NCBI GenBank assembly: GCA_014904985.1
Contig: MU129008.1
Location: 98,724 to 162,723 of the forward strand
DNA length: 64,000 nt
DNA from: Hydnum rufescens UP504
Taxonomy: Eukaryota; Basidiomycota; Agaricomycetes; Cantharellales; Hydnaceae
Reading direction: 5' to 3'
The position numbers and the translations under genes are program-made. Under the pieces are notes generated by a model, which was not told the origin of the DNA, ran no database searches, and worked only from the letters and a program-made list of their open reading frames with translations. Below, piece by piece: positions 1-11,748 of the stretch. Numbering within the stretch: position 1 is the stretch's first letter; every line of letters starts with the position of its first letter.

Positions 1-142
1 TGGAGGGCAGCCGGATACGGTATAACGACCCGATGACTTTGTCGGTGTTGATCGCCCATTTCGTTTATTGTTTCCGCCTACTATTCTTGATACCCGGCAT
101 TGCCGATTCCTTATATATTACTACATGAGCATTCCGCGCTCC

Positions 143-408
143 CTCAGTTCTTTTATCAGAGACTGAGGTTAGCCCTTTTTCTATTCTCTCTTCAATAGTA
201 TAGTACCTTACCTGAACCCACTGTAGTTCCGTCGTTCTAGGTACTTTATCCAAATCTCAGTTCTTTTATCAGAGACTGAGGTTAGCCCTTTTTCTATTCT
301 CTCTTCAATAGTATAGTACCTTACCTGAACCCACTGTAGTTCCGTCGTTCTAGGTACTTTATCCAAATCTCAGTTCTTTTATCAGAGACTGAGTTCCGTC
401 GTTCTAGT
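143..408. repeat. 113-bp tandem duplication
   Basis: Two full 113-bp copies (143-255, 256-368) and a truncated third copy (369 to about 408), each starting CTCAGTTCTTTTATCAGAGA. The copies are nearly identical, so the amplification is recent. The array replaces the sequence where the C-terminal WD repeats of the neighbouring SOF1 gene should continue, so it marks the break point of that gene. Confidence 0.9.
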
Positions 409-1600
409 ATATATACGAGTACTCCGCCAACAGCTACATGGCCCTTGTATATTTGGGTCGGTGACGTAAGGGACCGCACATCGAATGTGTAAAGGTTGTG
501 GTCTTCGGAGGCAAAGGAGGATAGACGTAGGAAGGGTCGGGGACCACGCCAGGGCGTTTGCACGCATCTTTATAATGCAGTCACGGGTGAGGAACGCGAT
601 TTCTTCGAAGAAAGATATACTTCGTTCGCTTTGCCTGTTCTGACGTCATAGAGGGTAAATATCCGATCTGAACCAGTAGAAGCTAACACAGAGGTTTCAG
701 AGAGATTAAACTTGAGAGCAGTTATCGTTTCCGTCGATGTCGGGAAATTAAGGTTCATGATGGGGGAAGATCTATCCCAAGTAAGATTTCAGCGCCAACG
801 CAGAAAATAGTGGGACCAGAAACATACTTCGTTTCGTCCCATATATGTACGCAATTGGAAGCCGTGGCGAATAACGGATTTGCTCGATGATGATCGATCG
901 CACTGAAGGTGTGAAGCGTTAATGACAAGATTATTGTGACTATAGGAGAGCTTCCATACTTGAAGGCAGTTTCCGCTTGAAAAACTGTAAGTGGTTTCCT
1001 CTAAGGATGACACAGTTTCGAATCAGTAAATTCACAATCCGAATGCATGGACGAACCATCTGCGGCAGACTATCTTCACCAAAATCACCGCTGCCATCCT
1101 GGTCCAAAGACGTCCTGACATCCCACATTTTGACGGTTTGGTCCACACCACAGCTAAGCAACCGGTCCGAGTCCGCAAAGCACACCCCTGTCACGCTGCG
1201 TTTGTGTGCCGTGGGGAGTCGTAATAGATGTTTACGCTGCGGAAGGTCATGGATAATTATCTCTGGGGAAGACAAGACAGAAGACTTGAATTAATGGCAA
1301 TTGGAACACCAATTTGGCCAAGAGACGAAAAGATACCTCCATCTGCGCTTGCAGTAGCAACAACAGCTAGGCTATGCGGTTTCCTCACCACCGCATTGAC
1401 ACCATCAACATGTCCTTCAAGACTGGCAAGGAAGGGTCTCGTGAACATTTGCTCAATTTTTACGGCATTGAGGGTACGTACCCGCTCTCGAGCTTTCGCG
1501 AATGGGTGCACAAGGGGTCCAAGTGGCGCGCTACAGGTGTGGGATCGCCAGATCACGAGGGAAGATGATCTGATGGGACATGATGCAACACAGATATTTT
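409..1600 (-). pseudogene. sof1: SOF1/DCAF13-like WD40 protein, truncated and frameshifted
   Basis: SOF1 (human DCAF13) is a WD40-propeller protein of the small-subunit processome needed for 18S rRNA maturation in the nucleolus. On the minus strand exon 1 carries HPFAKARERVRTLNAVKIEQ and LEGHVDGVNAVV, matching the family N-terminus (HPFE.AREY.RALNA.K). An intron at 1336-1263 (GTATCT..CCCCAG) joins it to IIIHDLPQRKHLLRLPTAHK and DQTVKMWDVRT. Further exons give IDHHRANPLFATASNCVHIW, TALKFNLSETSVLASTGSDR and EDHNLYTFDVRSLTSPTQIY. The order follows the family, but an extra T near 512 shifts the frame before EDHNLYTFDV, and the protein stops after GHVAVGG where the 113-bp repeats begin. About the last 120-150 residues of the family are absent. 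Family identity is strong; loss of function is inferred from the frameshift and truncation. Confidence 0.85.
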
Positions 1601-1620
1601 CTACAGGGGATTGAAAATCA

Positions 1621-2395
1621 ACCAGCTAATACCTAGTCCAAGGAGTGTGAAAGTAGCGCACCATACTTTTGCCCAGCTCGTTTATACCGGGAGCAAAAAT
1701 GTGGGTCGCCGCCGGAATCGGACGCATCCGTATCGCTGCCGTGCATCACTGGTTTTGGTGGCCAGCTAGCTCTTCCCCAGCTATGTAAAATATTCCTTAA
1801 GCTTCTTTGCATCCTGGGCCGCTTGGTGATAACAATTTAAAGCTTTTGAAATGCCATTCGGGCTCGTACGACTCGACGCTTTACTCCCTCTCTTACTCAA
1901 AATACCACTCTAAGCAGTGGACAACACAAATGGGATTTTATGTTCCCGTGTCACCTCGGGGTTCCTTAAGCTTGCCTTTCCCCTCAAGAGTTCAAAGTAT
2001 TATGTGCATCAACTTTCCGTAGATTCACTAAGTCGCCCTTGAATGTTGGCTCTATCATCACTGGTGTTTTGCTGGCCTAGGGTATGACTTCGCGTCCGCC
2101 TGATGATTCTCGACCGTCTAAGGAGTATCTGCTGCTTCGTGGCAGTCTGCGTCCTCAAGCTCTGCCTGAATGCTCGAATATTCCCTCATTCCGCGAGCCC
2201 ATGCAGCTTCCGACAGCGATTCTGGGAACGATTGATTTACGCCTGAGGTACTCATTTCGCTCTGTCGGGGTCCAGACGATATTCGGCCCATTAGATTGCT
2301 TTATTATTCGTGAAAAACGGATCGCTTTTCTTCAGGAAACCCTTGCCACTGTGCAGGATCGGCCGGGGAGAGCAACAACAGCCAAGCTGTAAGCT
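1621..2395. other. Intergenic, no recognisable gene
   Basis: I see no conserved domain. A 102-codon plus-strand frame (2084-2392) has no recognisable motif and no clear splice partners, so I do not call it. Confidence 0.5.
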
Positions 2396-2397
2396 TT

Positions 2398-2640
2398 CCT
2401 CATCACCACATTGACACCATCAGCATGTCCTTCAGGACTGACAAGGAAGAGTTTCGTGACCATTCGCTCGATTTTTGCGGCATTGAGGGTACGTACTCAT
2501 TCTCGGGTGTTCGCCAATGGATGCGTAAGGGATCCAAATTGCGGGCTACAGGGGTTAGATCGCGCGATTGCGAGGGAAGATGATCCGATGGCAATAATGC
2601 CACACCGATAGTTTCTCCAAGGGTGCCAAAATCAACCAGC
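2398..2640 (-). pseudogene. SOF1 exon-1 fragment, second copy
   Basis: This stretch aligns with 1380-1625 over its length. It starts at the same CTTTCCTCATCACCACATTG-type sequence and ends at the same AAAATCAACCAGCTA sequence. On the minus strand it retains RNLDPLRIHWRTPENEY followed by a degraded RTLNAAKIERM..LEGHADGVN equivalent. Several substitutions and frame breaks separate it from the 409-1600 copy. It contains only exon 1, so it is a dispersed fragment rather than a gene. Confidence 0.75.
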
Positions 2641-2689
2641 TATGACCCAGTCAAGGAGTCTGACAGTGACGCACAGTTACACCGGGAGC

Positions 2690-3145
2690 AAAAGCGCTGA
2701 ATTCAGTCAGCGCCAGCCCGATGTCTTAGAGAATAAGCAAGGTTTGGAGGAATACATTGGATCATCTGTGGTAGTGAGTGACAAATTTCCAGGACCTCCT
2801 GAGTTGCCTTTAGGGGCCTCTTCATGGCGGCCAAATTTCAGAAGATAATCACAGTGGTCCGTTAAGAGTATCAGCGAGATCTAGTGGATACTTCGGGGCG
2901 ATCTGCGGCTAGTGAGCGATAAATACTCAAGGCCTCCTCATTTGCCTTGAGAGCCTCTTCATCGCGGCCAAATTCCGAAAGAGAGGTTGTTAAGAGAATG
3001 AGCAAGATCCGGTGGAATACTCCAGGTTGATCTGCAGCTAGCAAGCGATAGATGCTCAAGGCTCCTCATTTGCCTTGAGGGCCTCTCATTGCGCCAAATT
3101 CCGAAAGACCGAAAGGAAGGTGGTAAGAGAATGAGCAAGATCGGG
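2690..3145 (-). pseudogene. TPR-repeat remnant beside assembly gap
   Basis: Minus-strand TPR modules of the same 46-aa type as 3600-4870, for example FGRDEEALKANEEALSIYRS followed by LAADRPEV. Modules near 2870-3060 are readable; those near 2780-2850 are degraded. The array runs into the assembly gap at 3146. It was presumably continuous with the array at 3600 before the plus-strand relic at 3335-3600 was inserted or rearranged there. Confidence 0.7.
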
Positions 3146-3334
3146 NNNNNNNNNNNNNNNNNNNNNNNNNNNNNNNNNNNNNNNNNNNNNNNNNNNNNNN
3201 NNNNNNNNNNNNNNNNNNNNNNNNNNNNNNNNNNNNNNNNNNNNNNNNNNNNNNNNNNNNNNNNNNNNNNNNNNNNNNNNNNNNNNNNNNNNNNNNNNNN
3301 NNNNNNNNNNNNNNNNNNNNNNNNNNNNNNNNNN
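3146..3334. other. Assembly gap (189 N)
   Basis: A run of 189 undetermined bases. It falls between two repeat-rich segments, as expected for collapsed or unresolved tandem repeats. Nothing can be said about its content. Confidence 0.99.
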
Positions 3335-3600
3335 GGGAATGCCGACACTTACGGTAGCCATCGCCTTCTCGTCGTTCACTATATGGGCGTCCATGCCAAC
3401 CAAGCTGCAGAGAGATGTGAGGCACCTCCTGACTTCCATCACTCCACCCGCTGCAAATTGTGCCGTGGATCGGAGCCGCCGGTTGAAAGGCAACGTACAA
3501 GGCTTATTAGAGATGAGACGACACAGGCTGCGAAGAGCTTGGGCATGAGGAAGAGCTTCAACAATCTTAAGACGGAGCGATACAAGCAGTGCAGAAGTAT
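3335..3600 (+). pseudogene. Fragment of an unrecognised repeated coding relic (copy 3)
   Basis: The plus strand reads TLTVAIAFSSFTIWASMPTK, then LQRDVRHLLTS and LKGNVQGLLEMRRHRLRRAW. Matching versions lie at 29,810-30,060 (AAAITFSSFTVWAVHSNQSA, ERDARLLLTS, DEARQAAKRC) and 42,700-42,960. Substitutions between the three copies preserve the plus-strand reading better than the minus-strand one. I do not recognise the protein. This copy is only about 260 bp, truncated on its left by the gap and on its right by the TPR array. Confidence 0.5.
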
Positions 3601-4870
3601 CTCTCTTTTGGGCGGAATACTTTGGGTTGATCTGCAGCTAGCAAGCGATAGATGCCCAAGGCCTCCTCATTTGCCTTGAGCGCCTCTTCATCGCGGCCAA
3701 ATTCCGAAAGATCAATGGAGAGGTGGTTAAGAGAACGAGCAAGATCTGGGCGGAATACTTTGGGTTGATCTGCAGCTAGCAAGCGATAGATGCCCAAGGC
3801 CTCCTCATTTGCCTTGAGTGCCTCTTCATCACGGCCAAATTTTGACAGAGCAATGGAGAGGTCATTAAGAGAATGAGCGAGATATGGGCGGAATACTTCG
3901 GGTTGATCTGTGGCTAGTGAGCGCCAAATGCCCAAGGCCTCCTCATTTGCCTTGAGAGCCTCTTCATCACGGCCAAATTTGGAAAGATGAATGGAGAGTT
4001 TGTTAAGAGAATGAGCGAGATTTGGGAGGAATACTTTGGGGCAATCTGCAGCTAGCAAGCGAAAAATGCTTGAGGCCTCCTCATTTGCCTTGAGGGCCTC
4101 TTCATGGTGGCCAAATTTCGAAAGACAATTGGAGAGGTTGCTAAGAGAGCGAGCAAGATCTGGGAGGAATACTTCGGGTCGATCTATGGCTAGTGAGCGC
4201 CAAATGTTCGAGGCCTCCTCATTTGCCTTGAGTGCCTCTTCGTCGCGGCCAAATTTGGAAAGATAAATAGAGAGGTTGGTAAGAGAGCGAGCAAGATCTG
4301 GGCGGAATACTTCGGGTTGATCTGTGGCTAGTGAGCGCCAAATGCTCAAGGCCTCCTCATTTGCCTTGAGGGCCTCTTCATCCGGCCAAGTTTCGAAAGA
4401 CGATTGGAAAGATTATTAAGAGAACAAGCAAGATCTGGGCGGAATACTTTGGGGCGATCTGCAGCTAGAGAGCGCCAAATGCCCAAGGCCTCCTCATTTG
4501 CCTTGAGGGCCTCTTCATCCCGGCCAAATTTGGAAAGATCAACAGAGAGGTTGGTAAGAGAATGTGCAAGATCTGGGTGGAATACTTGGGGTCGATCTGT
4601 GGCTAGTGAGCGCCAAATGCTCAAGGCCTCCTCATTTGCCTTGAGGGCCTCTTCATCGCGGCCAAATTTCGAAAGACAATTGGAGACGTTGCGAAGAGAG
4701 CGAGCAAGATCTGGGAGGAATACTCCAGGTTGATCTGCAGCTAATGAGCGACAAATGCTCAAGGCCTCCTCATTTGCCTTGAGGGCCTCTTCATCCCGGC
4801 CACATTTTGAAAGATCAACGGAGAGGTTGCTAAGAGAATGAGCGAGATGTGGACGGAATACCTGGGTTGA
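3600..4870 (-). repeat. 138-bp coding tandem array (46-aa TPR modules)
   Basis: The landmark GCCTCCTCATTTGCCTTGAG recurs at about 3661, 3799, 3937, 4075, 4213, 4351, 4488, 4626 and 4763, a constant 138-bp spacing. DNA identity between modules is high, including at synonymous positions, which points to unequal exchange or gene conversion rather than long independent evolution. The period is a multiple of three, so module gain or loss keeps the frame. Confidence 0.9.
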
Positions 4871-6416
4871 TCTGCGGCTAGTGGATGACGAATGCTGAAG
4901 GCTCACTTGCCCTGAGGGCCGCTTCATGACGGCCCAATTTCGAAAGACGAATCGAGGGGCCAACAAGAGCGACAGCAAGATATGATTTGTCCCCTCCAGC
5001 GCGGTATAGTACCACTACGCATCCAGTACCTCAAAGGCCTCGTCCCAAAGACCCAGATCGTTCAAATTCCCTGACAGATCGCTCAGTTGTCCCGCCAGCA
5101 GAGCCCAATCGAATTCGACCTCCCTGGCATCATGCAGCTCATTCAGGAGCTGCAATGTCGCCATAACTGTTTCACGAAGTTGACGTGTCGGGTCCCAGTC
5201 CGCTGCTGGTCAGTTTTCCATCCCACAACTTGCGCTTCAATATCCGTGCGGACCGAAATATGCGGCAAGACACGGCGGACTTGCACCATAAGCTCCCAGA
5301 TCTGGCTTGAGAGATATGAAACATGACCGTCGTAGCTAGCTCGTAGTCCAGTCATCCCCGCATGTCTGTTTTGTCTTCATCAATATCTGATTGATATATT
5401 GAACCAAGAATGGCAATTACCTTGAGCCCACTGGTGTCAACGTTGGTCGTAATCCCATCTCCTCCAGTTGTCCTTGCATAGCCACTCCGATCTGCTCAAA
5501 CACTGCATGACCCGCTGGACGTTCGAAGAAGTCCTGCAGTCCAGCCGCAAAAATCGATCCCTAAAAATGGGTTCTGTTATCATCCAATACAACAGCTGTC
5601 GCCCGCCACAAATCACTCACGAGAGTATTTTCAGACGCTGCCAGCGGTCTTGCAGAGACAGCTGGGCCGGGAGACGCGATCCTCTCTATTCTTTCTGGAG
5701 CGCTGGATACTGTCATCAATGTCACGATCTTTACGACAACGTCAGCTCGCTGGCATGAAGTGAGAATGCGTGTATTGAAAACACACTCACTTGGAATGTG
5801 TGCAAACAATCTGTCAGATTCTCTCCATGGATCGATATCGCATTCATGATTTTATCCCGCTGGAGATACCGCTCCACAACATTCAAATCGGACCATCGTG
5901 TTGCGTCAGTGTGGATTGCCATCAAGTTACTATACCGCAAGAGATATATTTCACTGTAGAGATTGTACATGGCAATTGGAATGCTTACCGTGTTAAAATA
6001 TCTAAACTTGAGGCGATTCTCATATCATCGATGTTCTTCCCCTTCAACGCATCCACCAAGGTCTCGAGAAACCTTGTGACCCGAACCATGAGCTGTGTGC
6101 ATCTATCTCTCCCGTCCCGCATGGTTTTAACCGCCTCGATCACCTCCGATACGATATCGAAAACTTGGGCGAGTGGACCAGAAAGCGCGGGCGGGAGAAG
6201 TCGGATATCACGGATCATGGAAGATATAACGAGAGTGGCATCCCATCCTCGGCCGGTGGTGTCGTTGAGGTAATCTGGGTATACTGGTTGAGGCACAGTT
6301 GCGATAGTACGTTGAACGGTGGAGGTGGATGCTCCGTTAGGAGAGGAATCACTGGATGGGGGTAACGATAACTGGACGCTACGTCTTCTGGGTGAAAAGA
6401 ATCTCCTGGAGGGCAT
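3600..6416 (-). pseudogene. Helical-bundle plus TPR-array protein (copy A), frameshifted
   Basis: Exon 1 (6416-5989) starts MPSRRFFSPRRRSVQLSLPP and contains the helical stretch LAQVFDIVSEVIEAVKTMRD ending before GTAAGC at 5988. Exon 2 (about 5954-5791) has YSNLMAIHTDATRWSDL and GENLTDCLHTFQ. Exon 3 (about 5731-5624) has SSAPERIERIASPGPAVSAR. Later exons lead into about ten 46-aa TPR modules (FGRDEEALKANEEALGIYRL). The layout, an amphipathic N-terminal bundle resembling the HeLo/MLKL-NTD-type adaptor followed by KLC-like TPRs, is common in Agaricomycete NLR-like or signalling proteins; that link is by family knowledge, not shown here. A one-base loss near 4382 (TTCATCCGGCC against TTCATCCCGGCC) and gaps near 4860-4905 break the frame, and the 3' end is lost in the gap. 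Copy B is at 37,680-40,299. Confidence 0.75.
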
Positions 6417-7080
6417 GGGATGTAGTGCGCTTGAGAGAGGGAGGGAGGGGATTGCGAGGCGATGCAAGACAGTGCGAGGCGGTGCAAGGCGATGCGAGGC
6501 GGTGTGAGGGAAGTCGACCTACCCCATTCAGCACATAGTGTATTCAAATTCTTTGAGCGCCCGCTCAGCTCCAAATAATTAGTGCACGCCAAGACAAGTC
6601 TCAGCAACCGAATGAAACGCATATTAGCGAATAAAGCCGATGATGTTGACACTGGGGACTCGGTACGAAAGGTCGTTCAAGCCCGTGTGTTCCAAATCCA
6701 TAATGCGGAATAGGACTTCACCTGGACGGAAACTTTTAAGTGCGAGTGAAAGATTTGGGAGTCTTCGTCTGGAACATCACTGACTGTTCTCTTCGAGGTC
6801 CTGGACCTTATTCTGGCACATGAGTGGTGAATGATGATGAATATCTCGATATTTAGCCTGCAACTATCGGCTGCACCCGAGGGGCTGAGAGAAAATGAAA
6901 ACAGAGAAGACGTCCATGACCGCAGGCCTCCAGACCCTTTGACCTGAGATACCGCACCCAATACCAAACGAAGTCCTCATTTACATGGTGTCCGCCTCAC
7001 TCCCGTCGACGGGACCGCAACCGAGATTGGAAGCAGCCTTCGTCGGCGCATAGTCTTGCGTCTCAGGGAATCGTTATTCG
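6417..7080. other. Region between TPR gene and LINE remnant, no recognised gene
   Basis: About 660 bp present in both segmental copies (also 40,300-40,985). The minus strand has a reading with LNIEIFIIIHHSCARIRSRT conserved in both copies, but there is no known domain and no clear start. It could be 5' leader or promoter of the TPR gene, or the 3' tail of the LINE. No function is assigned. Confidence 0.45.
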
Positions 7081-8113
7081 GTCGACTTTTTCTCGTACGC
7101 TCCACTGAGGTCAATGAACTTAATAGTGCGTTCACATCCTGTGTCGGTTCTGAAGAGGTCAGATTATGCCTTCCGAGTCCAGGAGTAGGGGTCTCCAGTC
7201 GTCGCACAGGGGACAGTCTTGGAGGATGTGGGTTCGTGTTTCGAGGTGTTCCCCGCAGCAGCACGTCGCGCTTTCGTCTGGTACGAATCGTTTATAGTAT
7301 TGGCCCATGAAGGCGTGTCCCGTACGGCATTGGACTAGTCGGCTGAACGATTTTGAATGATTTTCGTGAGAGTGATTTGAATAGTTTGCTGAGACGCAGA
7401 AGCGGGGGGTTGACGTTGCAAATAGAGTACTCTGTGGACCGGTTTTGTGGGGGATCGTTCGCCCATCGTAGTTGCCAGTCTTTGAGCAGGCGTTCGTTGT
7501 TCAAGTTGCCAACATAAGCGTTAGATGCTGAGAATGGGTATACGGAAGGGAGGAGTGAACCGCTTTTCGCCAAGGTGTCGGCTTTCTCGTTGCCCCAGAT
7601 GGCACATGAGTGAGTCGAGTCTTTGACGCCCTCACAACCACGTGAAGGGATCTAATTTTCGCACTGCCACACATATTGGTTGAGCTCCCTCGTTGACCAC
7701 GAAGGACAGAGTCCCCAGGAACTCAGCCGGAGGAGTGGCTCCTACCAGTAGTGGCCCTATTTGTACAGTCCGTGTTCTGTGGCAGGCATCTCCATTCCAG
7801 TACGTCACGTACCGAACACCAAATGCTTTTCTGGCCTAGGCGCTCTGAAGTCTTTGACTCGAACATTATCGCCCCACCCAACGAAGGCTTCCCTCGTGAC
7901 TCTCGAGTGTCTCTCATTCATTTCTTCCATCCTCTTTCTCTCGCCGATTTAGCACTATTACTGCGTCCGTCACTGAAAAGGACACTCCTGATACGGTTGC
8001 GCTGTCATGCACTGTGTCTGTCCCGCAATCAGTCCATGGTGGCGCCCACTTCCACTTTTAATACAGGACATTGTCTATCACAAAATAATGTGTCGGTCTA
8101 TAGAAAGGAGATC
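7080..8113 (-). pseudogene. Non-LTR retrotransposon C-terminus (RNase H plus CCHC-like tail), copy A
   Basis: The minus strand shows the end of an RNase H domain, GNEKADTLAKSGSLLPSVYP (about 7600-7540), then LLKDWQLRWANDPPQNRSTE, a GQYYKRFVPDE segment and the cysteine-rich tail CCCGEHLETRTHILQDCPL (about 7255-7195). This domain order (reverse transcriptase, RNase H, C..C..H..C tail) is that of Tad/LINE-type elements of filamentous fungi. The upstream reverse transcriptase and endonuclease are absent, and several stops and frameshifts occur between 7600 and 8113. Copy B is at 40,990-41,958. The break at 8113 is where the DIRS element inserted. Confidence 0.75.
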
Positions 8114-8125
8114 TTTTGGAGGAAT

Positions 8126-8198
8126 AAGATCAAGGATTTAACACGCTAAGCTATGCTTAGCTTAGCTTAGCTTGCCTTGCAGATAAATCCTTGATCTT
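8126..8198. repeat. 15-bp perfect inverted repeat around a (GCTTA)n loop
   Basis: AAGATCAAGGATTTA at 8126-8140 is perfectly complementary to TAAATCCTTGATCTT at 8184-8198. The 43-nt loop contains CTTAGCTTAGCTTAGCTTG. It lies 12 bp inside the left junction of the DIRS insertion and is not in segmental copy B, so it belongs to the inserted DNA. It may be part of a DIRS terminal structure; I could not match it to the right end. Confidence 0.75.
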
Positions 8199-8474
8199 GC
8201 TCAATGTTCTACTTCCTTAGTGTGGGTGGAGAATGCTGAAGAAGGTCTGAGTTACATAAGCACCAGAATGTCAAGCCTCACTAATGTTCAGCACTTCGTT
8301 CTCAGTAATGATAGACTTTCTTTGGAACTTGGAGTGCGAGAGAATCTAAGGAGCATGGCTATGCAACCCATTAGCAGCTGAAGGCCGCCATAGCCATGGT
8401 GTGAGGGTTTCTCTTGTGCCCGGCTATCTCCCCCTAATGCGGCTGGAGGCTGCGCTCAAGAGTCAGAGTATTAA

Positions 8475-10800
8475 CTTTGCAAGTTACGATAGAACAGTGG
8501 AGGCACTTCTTTGGACATGTGCCATTTCTAAATGAGGAAGCTCTGGTGTGGAGTGAATATACCTGGACCAAGCATCCGATGCCCATCAGCCTTGAACTTT
8601 AACCCATTCATGAGATACACCTTGTTTCAGCAGTTCTGTAGTGCCCCCAATGCGGAAACTGTGACTGCTACAGTTGCCTAGGTTTTTGAGTTTCCATACA
8701 TATTTACAGCAATTCATGAACGCGGTCTTGGTCATAGTGGTCCAGCCAGATGGGGATGAGGGAGTGGAATAAGTGAATAATTTAGCAGACTTGGCAGTTC
8801 TGAGGAAAATTTGAGATGCCAGCAAAGAGCTTTGATTGGGCAAGAGTCTGACAGATCATCCCAACTGGATAAAAGGAGATTGGCACCAATTGAGCGGGTG
8901 GATTTGGTCCATGGAATGTGAAGGCTGGCAGTCGAAGATCTGTCGGGGTTATCTTTGAATTGGAGGGTGCAGGCACAGCTCACGCTGTTGGAGGGATAAA
9001 TCCCTACCACATAGAATTTGTATCACCGCCCAACTACCTCCTCAAACAAATCCAATATGTTCAATTCTGCCTCCTCCATTTCCCGTCATTCCTTTTATTA
9101 TTAAATAGCACGGATTCCCCTCTTTCAAAACCATGGCCTACTCGCTTCTCCTCCACTTTGTATACAAGGCAATTATTTGTCCACCTCCAGGTCTTCAACA
9201 GACCACCTGATTTTGTATTTACCTCAAGTCCAGCCAATTGTGGCTTTGGCAATTCAACTTGCCCTCTTCATTGATGCTCAATCCAGTCTTCTGTGCCATT
9301 GCCTCAAGGGCGATATATGAGTCCCAATTATATAATCAAGATTGCCTAATCATTTGGATCCAGCTTGCAGATTAGTCACATGCTAAATAGGGCTATTCCC
9401 ATACTCTCAAGGTGTATTTCACAAATATCTCCCTCATTTTTGATCGGATCGACTCAGCAAGATAGCACCCAGAAAGCTACAATCAATGCCTATCCAACGG
9501 TACCACACATGCGTGTATCGGATACGAACTGCATCCTCCAGGTCAATTTTACCTCATGCTCCACACTATCCTTCAGTATTTTGCACATATCTCCACCAGT
9601 TTTGATCCAATTCGTTAGTAACAACCACCCCTGGAAAGACGCTGAAAATCCGCATCGAATGGTACGAAGGGAAAAACGAGTGAATTAAAACTCGGCTTTC
9701 TGTGACTTAGTCTCCCCATGTCTCATTTCACTTTTACCTCCGCTTTTCTGATTATTAAAGGCAATTATGGTTCCGGCACCCTATGTCCGATGGAGGGTAC
9801 GTCTAGGGCGACCAGTTCCACCTTTCCCCAAGGGATTCTGTTCAGTAGGAGAGGAGGAATACCTTGGTTAAGCCATATTCCCCTGTTCTGACTTGTTAAT
9901 TGAATATCTCCTTCAGTTTGAAATATTTTGACTTGATTTCCTTTTCATCATTTTCGCCTTAATTCCACCTTTCTGCCAGTTACCATAGCATTTTTCTGTG
10001 ATGTATATAAAGTGCAGGAGATGCGAATTTCCATTGTCTTTCCCCTCACCCCCAGTTTTGAAGGCTTAACAAACTGCCACTGGTCCAAGGGTAAACTCTA
10101 CAACACAATCACTACTTATCACACTTTTGATAGGTTCTCAAGAGGAGGACTTAGTGTGTGATTTGATCCCTTCATTCACTGTTTAGATAGTCTCTATCAG
10201 AGCAGTACATTTCTCCCATCCAAAGACCACTCTTTCTCAAGGACCTAAACACCCGGATTGATCCCGTGATCCCTTCTCTTCATTCTTGATCTCATATCGT
10301 GGACTGTAGCTGGAGTCGACTTCAAATTCCCGCTTACAATGGGTGGTCTGGCTCTTTATCTGAGAGTGAAGGGACAACAAGTTCTCTGAGGCAGTTGATG
10401 CCCAGAATGTGCAGCAGGCTATGGTGAAAGTAGAGATGTCAAAAGGGTTGGAACAGAGATTTAGGTGTTTACAAAGGGCTTTGAGGTGGTTGGGAGTTAT
10501 TGGAGGGTGGGCAGCACAGGTTTTAGAGGCAGGGGCTTTGGAGGCGATAGCTTTTCTGAAGTCGAATGCAAGTTTATCATCTCCATGCCAGGGAACATCC
10601 TGCATGATGTGCCAGGCAGTGAGTCTGCTCATAGTGGTTTTTGCTTTGGAGGCGCCTTGTTCTCCGACCATTTTGGCCAGGTACATATGTAAGTTGATCT
10701 TGGAGATAGGGAGGTGAGAAGTCTCGGGAATTTTCATTAGATCACACCAGGAAATCCAGTCAGCAAGAGCAGAACCATAGCCTCCTAGGGTCCCGTGGGA
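8475..10800 (-). pseudogene. DIRS tyrosine recombinase (YR), interrupted
   Basis: The N-terminal core-binding part is at about 10,737-10,250: SRLTAWHIMQDVPWHGDDKL, then PPITPNHLKALCKHLNLCSN and PFDISTFTIACCTFWAS. The catalytic part resumes at about 9010 with LRLPAFTFHGPNPP and ends with HSFRIGGTTELLKQG (the H..R box) and SDAWSRYIH, whose Tyr is the likely nucleophile. A TGA replaces the Arg codon expected between VQG and WASDAWSRY (near 8584), consistent with one CGA-to-TGA change. About 1.2 kb (9020-10,230) without recombinase signature separates the halves, as an insertion or long intron. The integrase role (strand exchange of circular cDNA) is family knowledge. Confidence 0.75.
9020..10230. 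other. AT-rich insertion or intron inside the YR gene
   Basis: The recombinase reading is lost here and resumes on either side. The DNA is AT-rich and shows no domain, tandem repeat or terminal inverted repeat that I can see. It may be a decayed insertion. Confidence 0.45.
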
Positions 10801-11748
10801 CTGTCAGGGCCACGCTGCGATGAGAGCACCAAACAAATATAAACACAGATAACTCTGACTAAGTCCGGTGTAAGTCCGGCTAAGTCTGGGAGAATCCGGG
10901 CAAGAACAAGATAACAAGGATGGGACAGAGAGGCAGTCCAGCAGCCCAGAAGGGACTAGGCGGAAATGAGCACAGCACAGCGGTCCTTAAGCTCATGGAG
11001 TCAACTGGAAAGTACTTGGACTGTAGTCTGGAGTAGAAGCAGAAATCCTGAGATTAACATTAAGGGAATAGGTACAGTGAGGCTAACCTGTAGTCTGGAG
11101 TAGAAGCAGAAATCCTGAGAGACCAAAGCTGAGTCTCTGGATTTTGCCCCAGACTACTTATACATAGTTCCTATACTATGGGGATTGATCACTTAATGAG
11201 AGGTGGTTACAGGGGGCAGGCACAAGAGGGGGAGTGGGCAGGGGACAGGAAAGTGGAGGGGACAGGGACAGGGCCAGGGGTAAGTGTGTGGGAACCAGAA
11301 GTAAAGGAAATGAGGAAATGAAGGGGAAATGAAATGGAGATGGGGACAAATCAGAAACAGGCTGGAACCAAAACCGGAAACAAACCAGAAACAAATCCGG
11401 AATTAACTGGGAAACAGACAAACTCTGACATTACTCTGACAGGGACCAAAGAGAATGAAGTGCAATATCATAATCAGCAAGTGCATCTCTGGAGTATTGG
11501 GCTGCAAGGGCCTTGTGATGAGCTAGTGATTGTTCTGAAACCCAGTAAAAAATTCTTTCATGTGCTTCTACATGGGGTCTGTTAGGGTGCGGGTTACTTT
11601 TGGTCCATTTCTTCTAGGAGCACATCCTTTTGGCAGCCCAGCAAGGCATGGGAAGAGGCAGTGAAGGTTGGGGTTGGCCAACAACAGCAAATCTTCTTGC
11701 TGAACAGCAGTGCTAGCATGAGCTGGCGCAGAATCATTGGTGAACCAC
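10801..11748. other. Spacer between YR and RT-RNase H of the DIRS element
   Basis: No gene seen. A direct repeat of about 32 bp (GTAGTCTGGAGTAGAAGCAG and following bases) occurs at about 11,027-11,058 and 11,092-11,123. A purine-rich stretch follows (11,200-11,440, GGGACAGG- and GGAAAT-type runs). In DIRS elements the internal complementary region lies after the RT gene, but I could not match this segment to the element ends. Confidence 0.45.

Noticed and set aside
977..1614. Plus-strand frames overlapping the SOF1 exons
   Set aside because: They are antisense shadows of a well-supported WD40 reading.
8126..8198. tRNA or snRNA gene around the GCTTA hairpin
   Set aside because: No A/B-box pattern or cloverleaf is visible; only one 15-bp stem with a simple-repeat loop.
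11176..11421. 81-codon minus frame rich in P/L/S in the DIRS spacer
   Set aside because: Low-complexity purine/pyrimidine tract with no similarity to DIRS proteins.
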